DNA of 64,000 nucleotides from Monosporascus cannonballus (taxonomy: Eukaryota > Ascomycota > Sordariomycetes > Xylariales), in contig QJNS01000022.1 of the NCBI GenBank assembly GCA_004154925.1, positions 124,001-188,000 of the forward strand, given 5' to 3'. The notes below the pieces were generated by a model. That model was not told the DNA's origin and made no database searches. It worked only from the letters and a program-made list of their open reading frames with translations. The position numbers and the translations under genes are program-made. How positions within the stretch are numbered: position 1 is the stretch's first letter; every line of letters starts with the position of its first letter. Positions 41,546-52,500 of this stretch are shown here, in pieces.

Positions 41546-41831
41546 GAGGCCTGGGCTAGCTGAGGTTACCGTTATCCCAGTGGGAGCCCCTCGACGTGCC
41601 AAACCCTTCAAGACCGTCGATCCGGTTCCGTAACTTACGATCCACTTTAAACCTTTTTTTTGTTTGTTATTCCGACCGTGTATATGGCTGCCGAGCTTTG
41701 GGTTATAACACAATGCAAATCCTATATGGACAACCTTCGACTGTGATGTACGGGTTCTCTTGTCGTGGAATAAGGGTATCTATGTTAGTTATCAAGCTCC
41801 CAGTACCCCGGAAAAACCTTATTCCGGCGCG
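41546..41831. other. Spacer between Gypsy copy B and the hAT-like element
   Basis: 286 bp of balanced composition. Short open frames on both strands overlap one another and carry no recognisable protein feature, so I treat it as non-coding. The pre-insertion sequence of the adjoining element probably read ...gcccactgtatatagag..., which would join this spacer to 42524. Confidence 0.5.
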
Positions 41832-41839
41832 CCCACTGT

Positions 41840-42515
41840 TAGGGTGAGGGAGGAACCACCCACCGAAAATTACCCACGGCCCACGAGTACCCGCGGGTAG
41901 TGTCAAGGACCCATGGGTCACCCATGGGTCCTTGGCGCGAGTCAGAATTACCCGCGGGTACCCAATGGGTCCTTGGCATTACCCATTGGGTACCCAGTGG
42001 GTAATGCCAAGGACCCATCAAAACCCATCACAATATTCAAAATATTCAAAATATTCAAAATATGATTAAATATAATTAAATATGATTAAACATGATTAAA
42101 TATGATTAAATATGATTAAATATGATTAAATATGATTAAATATGATTAAATATGATTAAATATGATTAAATATGATTAAATATATGATTAAACATATAAT
42201 TATTAAATGCATTAAATTTATATATAATAAATTTTTACGATAAATATATTAAAAATATCAAATACATTTATAATATTTAAATCATAAACATAATATAAAG
42301 TTTTAAAACAATGAAATAATCATGAAATAATCGATGCCAAGGACCCATTGAGTACCCGCGGGTCCTTGGCAAGACCCAATGGGTACCCAATGGGTCCTTG
42401 GCAAATCTGATGGGTACCCGCGGGTACCCACCGATTTGGATGGGTAGTTGATGGGTACCCATGAAGACCCATGGGTCCTCATGGGTCACCCACGGGTACC
42501 CATTCCCTCACCCTA
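41840..42515. mobile_element. Non-autonomous hAT-type (MITE-like) fold-back element
   Basis: 676 bp bounded by a perfect 12-bp terminal inverted repeat (TAGGGTGAGGGA at 41840-41851, its complement at 42504-42515) and a perfect 8-bp target duplication CCCACTGT (41832-41839 and 42516-42523). An 8-bp duplication with a YAGGG-type terminus is the hallmark of the hAT superfamily. It has no coding capacity, so it must have been moved by a transposase in trans. Inside each end is a GC-rich array of small palindromes built on ACCC..GGGT (ACCCATGGGT, ACCCGCGGGT, ACCCAATGGGT) joined by CCAAGGACC/GGTCCTTGG. The two arrays (about 41870-42020 and 42335-42500) can fold back on each other. The centre is AT-rich tandem repeat. 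Confidence 0.88.
42032..42180. repeat. 9-bp and 10-bp AT-rich tandem arrays in the hAT-like element
   Basis: Three copies of AATATTCAA (42032-42058) are followed by twelve consecutive 10-bp units of TATGATTAAA (42061-42180). Only two units deviate, by one base each (42071-42080 and 42091-42100). The array then decays into irregular AT sequence to about 42330. The 10-bp period is close to one helical turn, so the A/T tracts recur on the same face of the DNA. Confidence 0.92.
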
Positions 42516-42523
42516 CCCACTGT

Positions 42524-43669
42524 ATATAGAGAGCTTCTTAGCCACCGCTCCCTGGAGCTCAATTCTAGCCAGACAATTATCACTTCTCACACTCTATGTT
42601 ACCTTATCTACCGATCAACTTAACTGTCACATCTCTTCTTTACCTTTCAAACTAATATTCGTCTGGTCGGTATAAATCAGTGGACTGGACTTCCCTAACA
42701 CTATATATCAGAGGATGACTAGAGTCACTATAACTCTAACCACACAAGGTAAGGGAGACTATGCCATGCTCGCCTCGTCCATGTTCCTGATAAACATACT
42801 GGACCGCTGAACTGTCCTGATATGAGCCGGGACACTGAATTTTTCATCTACAGTGTGAACGTTATCCACGCCTCCTTGCTGTAGATCCCACCCCGGACCA
42901 AAGCGAAAGAGGTGTTAAGCCCAAGTAATATCTGTCCAGGGGCTCTGTCTTTGAGTTTGGTGGGACCCTTCGCTTATCCTTGGGAGGAACAGTTCCTAGA
43001 AGACTCCCCTCCGAGGATAGGTTGCTCCACCTTTCCACAGCTTGATTATAGATCTTAGATTCACTTAACCAATATCGTACCGCTCACGTGATTCAGAATA
43101 GTGCACAAACGCATATTTGTACTGTGTAGATACTGTACTACGTGGGAAGCCATGCCAGGTAAAAGATATGCTTGATGGAACGGAGTTTTAACCGCTTACC
43201 AAGTGTTGCTAGTCAAGGCGGGATGACGGATTTTGCCCTTAAATCTTGAGAGATTACCTACGTAACGTGTGTAAGCCGCACCACATCTCGGATTGACAAA
43301 ACAGGTCTTCGCACGGGGGAGGCAGACAATGCCAGATACGTATGCAAGAGGCAGCGCGCATGGTAGTAATAGAAGCTGCTGTGTTGGTAGGGTCCTGGAG
43401 AATACATCAATGTATGCAAGTGGGGAGGAGCGTGTTGAACCCAGCTCGGCTTGGTGTAAATGTAGAACTTGACATTCCGTGCCCCTACAGCTTAATTATT
43501 GGGTGACAGTCAGCCCATTGCGCTGAACTGTACATAGTACAGTATGCGTCGCATAATACAACGCCCAGCATATACCTCCATCCACTTCGCGTGATCCCGC
43601 CATCGAGTAACTTGAGTTCAAACCGCGACTACTTCGCGCCAAAAAGCAGTTTCACATCAGGCCCAAGCC
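42524..43669. other. Intergenic region upstream of the 43670 gene
   Basis: 1.15 kb of normal composition. A TATATA word immediately follows the hAT target site (42523-42530). No ORF here has supporting features. The last few hundred bases presumably hold the promoter of the 43670 gene. Confidence 0.45.
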
Positions 43670-45546
43670 ATGCCTTCCATTAACCTCGACGTCGGTGGTG
43701 GCTTTGTTGAAATATCGGCGCTGGCAGCCCTCTTCGGTGACACCACTGCAGAATCCCTTATCTTGGGAAGCAGAGGCGCTGCAGGTCTACCCTTGGCCGC
43801 GATGAGCACTTTCGGTTCGCCGTTCCTGATCAAGGCGTGCATCGCTGCGTGTACGCCCGGGTGGCTGCGCGAAACAATGGGGGTTAAAAGTGCTAAATGC
43901 GATGCCGCAGTTGGGTTGCGTTCGCGTGTGGAGAGGTCTATCGAGGCGGGTGCGACACAGGGGGGTATTGCGGGGATTTCGGTGACGCTTTCAAAGGTAT
44001 GTTGTGGGAGCTGAATTACGGAGGGCTACGGAGGTTGAAGGCCTGATTTGATGTGTTACAGAAGACACCCTCGGGGAAAGGGCTGCCGGATGCGACATCT
44101 ATGCCATTGTCTACTCAATACGTGTACGCATTCGATGGGTACACTTCTGCCATCCTGCGCAATTGTCCAAGCGCAGAACACGGCACTCCGGCTCGTATCG
44201 TTCACTATGTCCGCGGTAGGCAATGGGCAGCGAGTAGGCGGCAGCAAAACATCCTCGACTGGCTCAGCATTTGTGCATCCCTGCTTAAACTCGCCGAAGC
44301 ATTTGCCATCTGGCAGTACGGATCATTCATTCTTGCGCTGCTAACCATGATCAATTGGGCATGGTTCTTTTTGTCTGCCATATTGCTCCAACTAGCCGGA
44401 CTCGCAAGAGAGCATTCTAAATACTTTGACGCGAGCGAAGAGAAGAAAATCGCCAAAGGATATTGCTATGATTATCTCGCCGGTGATCTCCCGAGTGTCC
44501 AGTTCGTCGCACAGCATCGCAAGATTATGCTCAGTGTCCCGCCAAACGTCCGAGAACACATCGGCTGGCGTATGACTTGGGCATTCGGCGCTCTCATATG
44601 TACAGGGACCCTAGTTGCAACGTACATATTCATTGGAGCCCAGCCGAAGACAGCAACTTATGTCTGGTTGGGGTTCCAAGTGTTGTGGCTGGTGGTTCGA
44701 TCTGTGTTCTTCCACATTGCGCAGGAGACGGACAGCATTCAACAGGGAGTACCAAAACTCGTTCGGGAGCGAGAACTTCGAAAGTATGGTTTCCGGATTC
44801 TCTCCTTGGCGTCGGGCGTCTCTCAGTATCAGACATTACTCCATCCACGTATGCCGTACTGCTACACAGAAGATATCCACGATCCTATTGCAATCTACCG
44901 GCTTGTCAAAACATCTGAGCATCTCTTCAATAAGACACAGATCGCCCTTAATGTCAGGCTTGAGAAGTTTCACGGAGGGCAAGTAACCACTGACGTCGAG
45001 ATCAAAGCCGTCATTGGTGACACTCTCCTTTCCAGTATCGCATGGCTCCTCGGGTCACCTTATACAAGCATGGATTTGTACGACTGCTGCCTGGTTGCCC
45101 TCGAAGTCGGCAGTCGAACAGTCATGATACCGTCAGCGCGTGTCCTTTCTGGCCATGTGAAAGAAGTGAGGCAGCCGCGTGTAGATCCCGAAGCCGGCAT
45201 CGTAGGCGAGCACACCCCTAGAGGTGCGGTAAATGACGGCGTCGATATCGGCTGGGTATTTTGGGTCCCGCTAGATCCTGATCGGTGGTTGTACTTCGTT
45301 GGCGACCTCAATTTTATTGGGAGGCAGAGAATGGAGGTTCTGAGCTCGGCAGATGTGACTAAAAGGCTCAGTATGGCCGATCTCTTCGTCAGTCTAAGAG
45401 ACGTCCGCGATGTCGAGGAAGCAGTTAAGAAGTCTCGCGTTGTAGGGCGGTTGCTCGTTGATCTGCTTCAAGAAGACGACGGCACGGTGTTCGTGCAGGA
45501 CATGCCACCGCCGTACCGACAACCACCCTTCCCTGCAGGGTCGTAG
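43670..45546 (+). CDS. Uncharacterised fungal membrane protein, 603 aa, one intron
   Basis: Two exons, 43670-43996 and 44062-45546, joined in phase across a 65-nt intron (GTATGT...ACAG). The start ATG is the first in frame. The N-terminal ~109 residues are rich in Gly/Ala (GGGFVEISALAALFG, SRGAAGLP). A Cys-bearing segment follows. Three hydrophobic stretches come next, at about residues 197-224, 279-301 and 307-327, each rich in Trp/Phe/Leu. The ~270-residue C-terminal half is soluble-looking, with Asp/Glu-rich and Trp-containing segments (DIGWVFWVPLDPDRWLYFVGDL), and ends in a Pro-rich tail. I do not recognise a family. The layout resembles the many lineage-specific membrane proteins of ascomycetes, some found next to heterokaryon-incompatibility-type genes, but no such domain is visible here. 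The gene model is strong because both exons join without a stop; the function is unknown. Confidence 0.82.
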
Positions 45547-47004
45547 GCTGAACCATCACGGACGCTGGGCACTCTGGCGCTCCACCTCTCGCCACAAGCT
45601 GAGCGTCAAAACATTTCACCATTATTTCTAAGGGGGAGATTAAAACTGGATTATTGCAGCACTGGCCGGTCGGACTGGATTTCCATATATTCAATGAAAC
45701 GAGTTAGCAACTAGTTGGACAAGAGTCGACAGATACATCGGAGGAAATGCCTTTGTCATTTATGGTGAAGGAATGACCTGGACGGTTTACAGTATTTCGA
45801 AACATATGCTACGGCTTCGCAAACAGGGCCGAACGCTGTGGAATGAGTTCTTGGCACTAAAGATCCACTAGGTTGCGCTACTTCACAGAAACGCGAGTGC
45901 GAAGGTGCTTTAAGTGCCGACTTCTACGATATTGCTGTCCATTTCTTCCCCTGAATACCTTGTTGCGCGGAGTGTAATGTTCCAATTTGTAATAATGACC
46001 GGTGTTGGTACTTGTATCATAGTAAAAAAAAAAAAATAGATGTCGAATCTAGCAACACCATGGCTTGGCTAGCTAGTAGACTAATGGAAGTAGCTTCGGT
46101 TACCCCGGTACCCTTATTTCTTGACTACCACTGTTTTTCCGCATATATAAGGAGGGCTCGCCACCCTCGCCTTCTATCTAGGACCTTGGAGAGGTCAACA
46201 ACCTGTTAATACACCTTCTTCAGTTATATGCTTTAGTGTGTGATGTCAGAGTCTCACAGATGTGGCTAAATGTAGCTCTCCTCGCGGAGGTTGATTGGGT
46301 CAATATGGCGAATGAAAAGGGAGCGCTGCCCCCCTTCGAAAATTATTGCAGCTAACGCCTTGTGACCGTCAAGCAGATATATACTAAAGCTGCTACGATA
46401 AACAAAGCTGTATTATTATATATTTTTATTAATTTATTTTTATAATAATTATTTTACAATATTTTATCTGTATTTCGTATTAATTTTTAAAACAGGAATT
46501 ACCTTATAATCCCGTGGAGTTCTAATATTTAACCTTGCAGTTCCCCGTCCCTCCCAGGAGTTTCTGCGAGTTCCTGCGTCCTCGCAACAGCTAGGGTCAG
46601 TAATTAATGCTATCAACCTCTGCGGATCGGCCGTAAGGCGTACTATAATTAAATGTTAATAATGGGAGTAACGCGCCCGAGGAAAGCTCCAATAACTGGG
46701 AGGATAGCTGGTATGGACCACTTCTCATGGTGCTTCCTCCCCATTATTGCGCTGGTAGTGTTGGATGAACTCGGACCCTTGCGATCGATCATAAATCCGG
46801 CTCCTGGGGCCGACGGTCCAGCAAGCTATTTGATCCTCTTTTATCTCCGCATGGCTCCCTGTCGTGGCGTATCTAAACACTGGGGTCTTAACTTCTACAA
46901 GGGGGAGCACTATGATGTGGTATCAGCACTGCCGGACGGGTGTTTCCGGGAAGATCCGAGGAACAATAGCTTGAGATAATTAGCTGTATTTCTATATCCC
47001 ATCG

Positions 47005-47179
47005 GGTGCCAGAAGGCTACACAATAAGCAGTAACTGCATTTTCGGTTCAGCTCTGGAATAAATCCGAAATTTATAACCAGTTGAATACCACGAAATCTA
47101 GGTTTCGTGGAGCTTACTGCTGGTTTAGGTTAGCGTCTTCGCCACTACCACTTACTGTATTGTGTAGCCTTCTGGCACC
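47005..47179. repeat. Nested inverted repeat (possible fold-back element or RNA hairpin)
   Basis: Outer arms of 22 bp are perfect complements (47005-47026 and 47158-47179). Inside them, AGCAGTAA at 47027-47034 pairs with TTACTGCT at 47114-47121. Inside that, CCACGAAA (47089-47096) and TTTCGTGG (47103-47110) form an 8-bp hairpin with a 6-nt loop. The pairs are properly nested. No target duplication was found. Confidence 0.8.
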
Positions 47180-47184
47180 TGAAG

Positions 47185-47411
47185 AGATAGAGACGACAGC
47201 GGAAACTTCCGATTGACCACGTCGTGGACAACCAGGGTAAAGATGGTCCAAACTCGGTTGGAACATCCCGAAACCCCCACAAAGATGGAAGTCTTAAAAT
47301 AGATCTGGCTCCATTAGATAAGGCGTCCATGGGTGCACCGCCTCCCCGCGGCCCGGTGGGGCCTAAGCAATCCTGGCTCAGATTCGTCATGAGCAAAAAA
47401 AAAAAAAAAAA
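47185..47411 (+). other. Segment ending in a poly-A run, possible retroposon tail
   Basis: About 225 bp of GC-rich sequence running into sixteen A residues at 47396-47411. This could be the 3' end of a short non-LTR retroposon or a retroposed transcript. No target duplication, Pol III box or LINE coding sequence could be shown, so the assignment is weak. Confidence 0.25.
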
Positions 47412-48142
47412 TTGAAAGGACAAATAGACGGAAAGCTGGGTGTAACCTAGCGGGATATCTAATATTGGGTAGGTAGGCAAGCCAAGCGTGACCAGGGCCG
47501 GCATGTTTGACAGGACCGAAGGTGGTCCTACGATATTGGGAGAATGCTCTTCCTATGCTGCGGCTGCGCGCAGCCTTCAATTGCCGAATCTGGCAGGTCG
47601 CTCCAACCTTAAGTGGCTGGGGAGCCCCCGGGCTAGAGGTTAGCGTCCATCTTAGCGTCAGTCCTTCTCGTCGCTGGTCGCTGCTTGCCCCTCCGAATAC
47701 AGGTATCAACAGGAAGCGACGCGAGGATTAGAGGTGCTACTAGGTCTAGGAGTAGTAAGCGTAAGAAAACACACGCGGAGAGCGGGAAGCTAGCGGCGAG
47801 ACATACCTATGGGGTTTACGTGACCTAATTTAGTCGCGCCGGGATGCGAGCTGCGCCGCAATCCTGGCAGATCAGACCTCAGAGTCATAGGTAGCTAAGG
47901 CAGACAGGTAGGTAGGTAGCCAGCAGACCTTAAAAAGCCCAGAGCTTCTGTCAGTATTTGTCGAGAACTTCTCTTTACGATTTTTCGTGACCCTAAAGTT
48001 CCTCCTTTTCTGTTCAAGGGGACGAGGGGTTGGGAGTCGAGGAACATCAGCTACGCGGCAACTGCAGCCTTCAGTACTCTAGGTCAACAACCAATCTCCA
48101 ACCTCTATCCCCGGTCTTTTCGACACCGAAGCAAAAAAAGAA

Positions 48143-48813
48143 ATGGCACTAAGCGCATTCCCGCAAGACCTACCACCCCGGCCCTCGGCGGCCGGCAGCG
48201 ACAACGGTGGTAGCTGGAAAGACCGGAACTGCCCGGGGTTCCGCAGCTGCCTGTGGTTCGACTGGGACGCGTACGACCTCGCTGCATCGAAGGACGACAA
48301 GGCGGAACTGGCGCGCCGGGTGTGCCAGTGGGTGGTGCTGGTGATCTACGGGACGCTGGGGGTGTTAGGGCTCGTGCGGGGCGCGTACGGGGCCAACGTG
48401 GCGGGGTGGGTGGTCGGGGCTATTATTGTTGTCATTGCCTTCTTCTGCATGGCGCACTTGCTGGCGGGGATCGGGAAGGCGACGGGGCGGAGGAAGGTCC
48501 TCGGTCGACTTGTGGTGAGTAGTGCGAGTGGCAACACGCTTACGAGTGGCGGGAAGGGGTGAAAACAAGGGGTTGCTGCATATATTCAACATATGCTGAC
48601 TCGCTTCTCCTGCTAATCCAGGGTCGTTGGCACTTCGACGTCTTCCTAGCTGCGTCGGCGTTCATCTTCGTCGGCCTGCTCGTGGCGAATTTCATAAACG
48701 GCTTCGCGCTCGGCACCCTGGGCCACCTGACAACCTGGTACGGCATGTGGGTTCTCATAGTTCTGGTGTGGTGGGTGACCACTTGGAGCCCTGAACCAGA
48801 GAGTTACTTGTGA
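48143..48813 (+). CDS. Small four-helix membrane protein, 187 aa, one intron
   Basis: Exons 48143-48514 and 48622-48813, with a 107-nt intron (GTGAGT...TCCAG) joined in phase 0. The first ~55 residues are polar, with Pro, Gly, two Cys and several Trp (WKDRNCPGF, CLWFDWD). Four hydrophobic segments follow at about residues 61-79, 86-108, 131-150 and 163-179. A basic loop (GKATGRRKVLGR) precedes the splice point and a short tail ends SPEPESYL. The ATG sits in an A-rich context (aaagaaATGG), typical of fungal starts. No family is recognised and there is no signal peptide. The exon join and the regular spacing of helices make it a convincing gene of unknown role. Confidence 0.78.
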
Positions 48814-49568
48814 CCCTCTATCTTTATCGAATAATGCTCGGCTTGCTGCCCGTGGTGCTAAGGCATGAAGGGGTGGCCTAGGGGTGCCTGATGAGTTCCG
48901 GAGATGATGATGTGGGAACGGGGCTGGGGTACTAAGAGACCACTCGGGTACATATTGAAGTGCCGCTGAAGTATATATCCCTAGCATGTCGTTTCGAATC
49001 AATGGTTATTTAAGGATTAAGAACCGTATACGCACACGCTGGTTACTGCTGATATCTATGCAATAATTAGCTATGCCATACTCTCAGCGATGCAAGTCCT
49101 GCCAAGTCGCGGAGACAAGGCCTGTCATGTATCCGGTCAACACCCTCCAGCCTGATAGGACAATGAGGAAAACCCCTTATATCAAAACGAGGGACGAGAG
49201 CTCGTGGCCAAACGCTGGGTAGAAATTGAGGACCCGACATGCCCTACGCAGTGCTTGCAGTCAAAACAGGTTATAATCACTATATCCTGTTTTCATCAAC
49301 ACGGGAAAAGACCCATGTATCGTAAAAGCGACTCTATAAAGTCCATTCAGGCTGTGGTCGCGGTTAAGAGGGGTACGGAGCGTAGAATACAGAGTTCCCT
49401 TACGACTTATATTCGTTTCTGACTGACCAAGAGGCGAATGTTTAAAGACACACATGGACAATGCTTATCGTACAGGGTTAGCCATGGTTTAAAGGTACGC
49501 CGCTCGGGGACCCAGGCCGCCACATATCAGTGATCGGTGTCGAGAACTTGGCAACGTGGATCTACCAG
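48814..49568. other. Intergenic region, nothing recognised
   Basis: 755 bp between the 3' ends of two convergent genes. Short open frames lack protein features. No repeat copy or RNA gene was seen. Confidence 0.5.
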
Positions 49569-52500
49569 TTACTTCAAAGACGCAATACTTTCCAACAGAC
49601 TGGCGTGGCGTTCCTTGAATAATTTCGCCTGCTCCACGAGGGTCTCCCTCTGTTTCACGAGACCGGCACTGTCTCCATCCCATCTGCCGTCTCCGCTCGT
49701 ACCGATAGCCTTCGGCGGGGAAGTGATGGTCAGGTCAAAGTCGTTCCGGATGTTGGACATACTCTGCTCCAGAATGTCGCGTATGGCCTTTTCTGACTTT
49801 TTCACGGCGCACCCAATGCCGTGTCCTATCGCTATGGACATGTTCAGGAAGAGGGTGCCATCCGTGATACGATTCTGTACGATCTGCTTTTGGCGCGTAT
49901 CTCGGCCGCTCCCTGTCGATTGACATATTAGCACCGTGGCAACTGATGAAGGAGCCCTCGTTTAATAATCTATATCAGTGTAGTTGAGTTAGAAGAGGCA
50001 TGGCCTACCACGCTGACTCGACGCCTCCCGGTACGCGGGAATCATCTCTTTAAGGATAAAGGAGTTGTAATTCGACTCCGAGGCGTCCCTACGCACGAGC
50101 CTAGGTGTAATGATGTCAGCCACCGTATCTTTTCGTGGGATTTCACAACACCATCTGGTAGCGGACCTGACAGCGCTCGCGAACTTCTCTTTTTCCAGAC
50201 CAAGTGTATACTCAAGGCCCTTGATCCTAGAGTCGATCCCTTCATTGAGTGCTTTAGAGACATCGGACCGGGCAGAATCTGCAGCGTGTAAGCTGGGTGA
50301 AACTGTCGATTTGTGTGGACGGTAGAGCTGACTTACTCTCCACTTGGTCCTTCAGATACCCCAACTCGCTCTTTATGGTATCCAGAAGACTCTCGAACAA
50401 GGAAGGTATTTCGTCTTCAACGAGGTCCCACTGATAAGCTAGCTCCATGCGCATCTTCCAGATGATCTTGGCGTTCCAGTCCTCTCTCGAACGCGACGGA
50501 GTTGCATGGTCCCCCTTGTTGAGGCACCATGCGTAGTATTGCACTATGTCTCCCGGTTAATACGGCTCATGCAGCCTTTCGCTTGTGGTATACTTGCTCC
50601 AATGCCACTGCAAGCGTTAATACCGACATTCATTTAAATATCGCGACGGTAGTCACTTACGTCAAGCCAGCGTTGTCCTTCGCCGCGAGCTGCCTTTTCC
50701 CATGCCGGATATCTCTTCTCTTCGAGAAGGTTAGTTGGGTGATTTGCCTCATCGCTGCGTAGAACATTCACGTGCCTAAAAATCCAAGAATTTGCTCGTT
50801 GAGACAATAGTTGAAATCATCGCGGAGGGTCGAGACGGCATCGGCTATCTGCAGAAGCTCAATCTCTTGTCTGGACACTGAATACGTGGATAGCGCATAC
50901 TAACCTCCTTGTCGACGTCGGTTAGGATACGGTAGACACACACATCGAGTATTAAACTTTCTTGTTCGTACGCCGTGAGGTTTGTATTTGCCCATAGCTC
51001 CAACGAGTTAATCAGAGTTGGCAGGCGTGCTTGAAGACGATCCAACGCTTCTCGGAATTGCGCCTCGGCGGTGATGCTGTGGCAAAATTGGCGAAGCTGT
51101 GGAATGCCGCTGGCGCGGACGAGCTCCTCGTCGCCCTTTTCTGAATACTTCTCGTACGTCGTGTTAGAGACGCAGAAAACATCCAGCTTCTCGCCCGGTA
51201 TCTTCGCCGCGTAGGCTTTGCGCAAACCATCCTTGATGTGTTCGTTTCGAGCCTCAATGAGAAACCACTCTTGTCTAAGGAGCCAATGTTAGAATGTCAA
51301 GAATATGCCGTCGGAAGAGGGACTTGCTGCCGCTTGAGTTGCTTTTTACGAGCTTTATCATGGGCGTCTTTAGCAACTGCTAGTTCCTTGTCGAGCTGAT
51401 CCATGGTATCATTAGGTATTCTTTTTCCGGGGCCGCAAAACTCGGCTCTGGCGGCTCTGAGATTAATATCCTGAACGACGTTAGCCCACTTGCAGATTCG
51501 GGGGAGGAGCAGGTCTCCATTACTTCTGATCTTGTACACACAACAGCCACATTGAGCCCCTTTCCGCCCGATTCTTCCCATGAGAGCGGTATATGACGAG
51601 ACAAGACGTTATAGAGTGACGACTTCAAAGACTGATCTGTGATAGCGCGAGCAATGCTTGCAACCAGAAGGATATTGTCGCACCTCATAAGATACTTCTC
51701 CGTCGCGCGCACCCTGGCTAGGTTGGTATCTTGCAGCCCTGGGGGTTTTGTTAGCCGTCACGTTGTAGCTCGGTTAGGAGACCGACGTACCTGGCAAGTC
51801 TGCAAGGATCAATCCAGTCTTCAGCACCTGAGCATTCACATACACACTGGATCCCTCGTTAGTCAAGAATACTGTCTCATGCCTTTGTCAAACCAATGAC
51901 ACCCACCGGATGATCTTTGTGAACGGCCAATATCTATCCTGCATGAAGAGACCCGTCTTCTCACGGCACTCCTCTGCATTCCCGGCTGTAGACTTCCAGC
52001 AGCCGGCTTCTCCACCATCCGGCCACTCCATATCATTCGTCCATGCGATAAGCTGATCTTGGATCCGCTCTAGGGCGCCTTCGGACATATCTCGGAGCAT
52101 TTCCTTGCTGAAACGGCTCTGATGCTGGAAAGCAGCTTCGAGGGCGGACCATGCCTGCTCCGATTCTCGCGTGTAGCGAGCATAGTCGACCGCAGACGTA
52201 GTGTCAGAATCGACACCAGGAAGGAACAGCTGTCGGTAGCTCCACAGAAGCTCCCTTACCATCTCTGCAATCTCGTCTTTAGCCAGATATTCCACCTCGA
52301 TGATGATAGGGGCAGCACTATGCTCCTTCGTCTTCTGTCTGTATTCAGTGACGACGGAGGTGCAGGCGGAACCAGTATCCCCCTGCCAGTAAGTATTAGC
52401 ATGCTATACGGGCAGGCTCCGGACAAAAATAGTTGATCCACCGTCTATGGTATACAGGAGTTGAATTATGAGAAAGTGAATAATCCATATCCGATTAACG

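Larger units (their letters stand above)
45547..48142. other. 2.6-kb intergenic region with small repeats, no supported gene
   Basis: Open frames up to about 130 codons exist but overlap on opposite strands and show no protein-like features. The region contains an A-run at 46023-46036, an AT-rich patch at about 46400-46490, the inverted-repeat structure at 47005-47179, a pure A-run at 47396-47411 and a (GTAG)-type repeat near 47905-47920. It may include remnants of retroposed or other mobile DNA. Confidence 0.5.

Noticed and set aside
42061..42180. Regular 10-bp repeats as a possible CRISPR array or telomere-like sequence
   Set aside because: Units are contiguous with no spacers, lie inside a bounded hAT-type element, and do not match TTAGGG.
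41840..42515. Possibility that the palindromic arrays are a replication origin
   Set aside because: TIR and 8-bp target duplication explain the segment as a transposon insertion; there is no separate evidence of origin function.
41483..42675. Small frames across the hAT-like element and its flanks (e.g. repeats of HPWV/GTHW-type peptides)
   Set aside because: They arise from the ACCC/GGGT palindromic arrays read in all frames and have no start context or domain.
44577..44986. Alternative plus-strand frames of 113-123 codons inside the 603-aa membrane protein gene
   Set aside because: They overlap the main frame, which is continuous over 494 codons and joins exon 1 in phase.
46653..46979. 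108-codon plus-strand frame in the 45.5-48.1 kb gap
   Set aside because: No domain, no helices or repeats; overlaps a similar-sized frame on the other strand; not supported as a gene.
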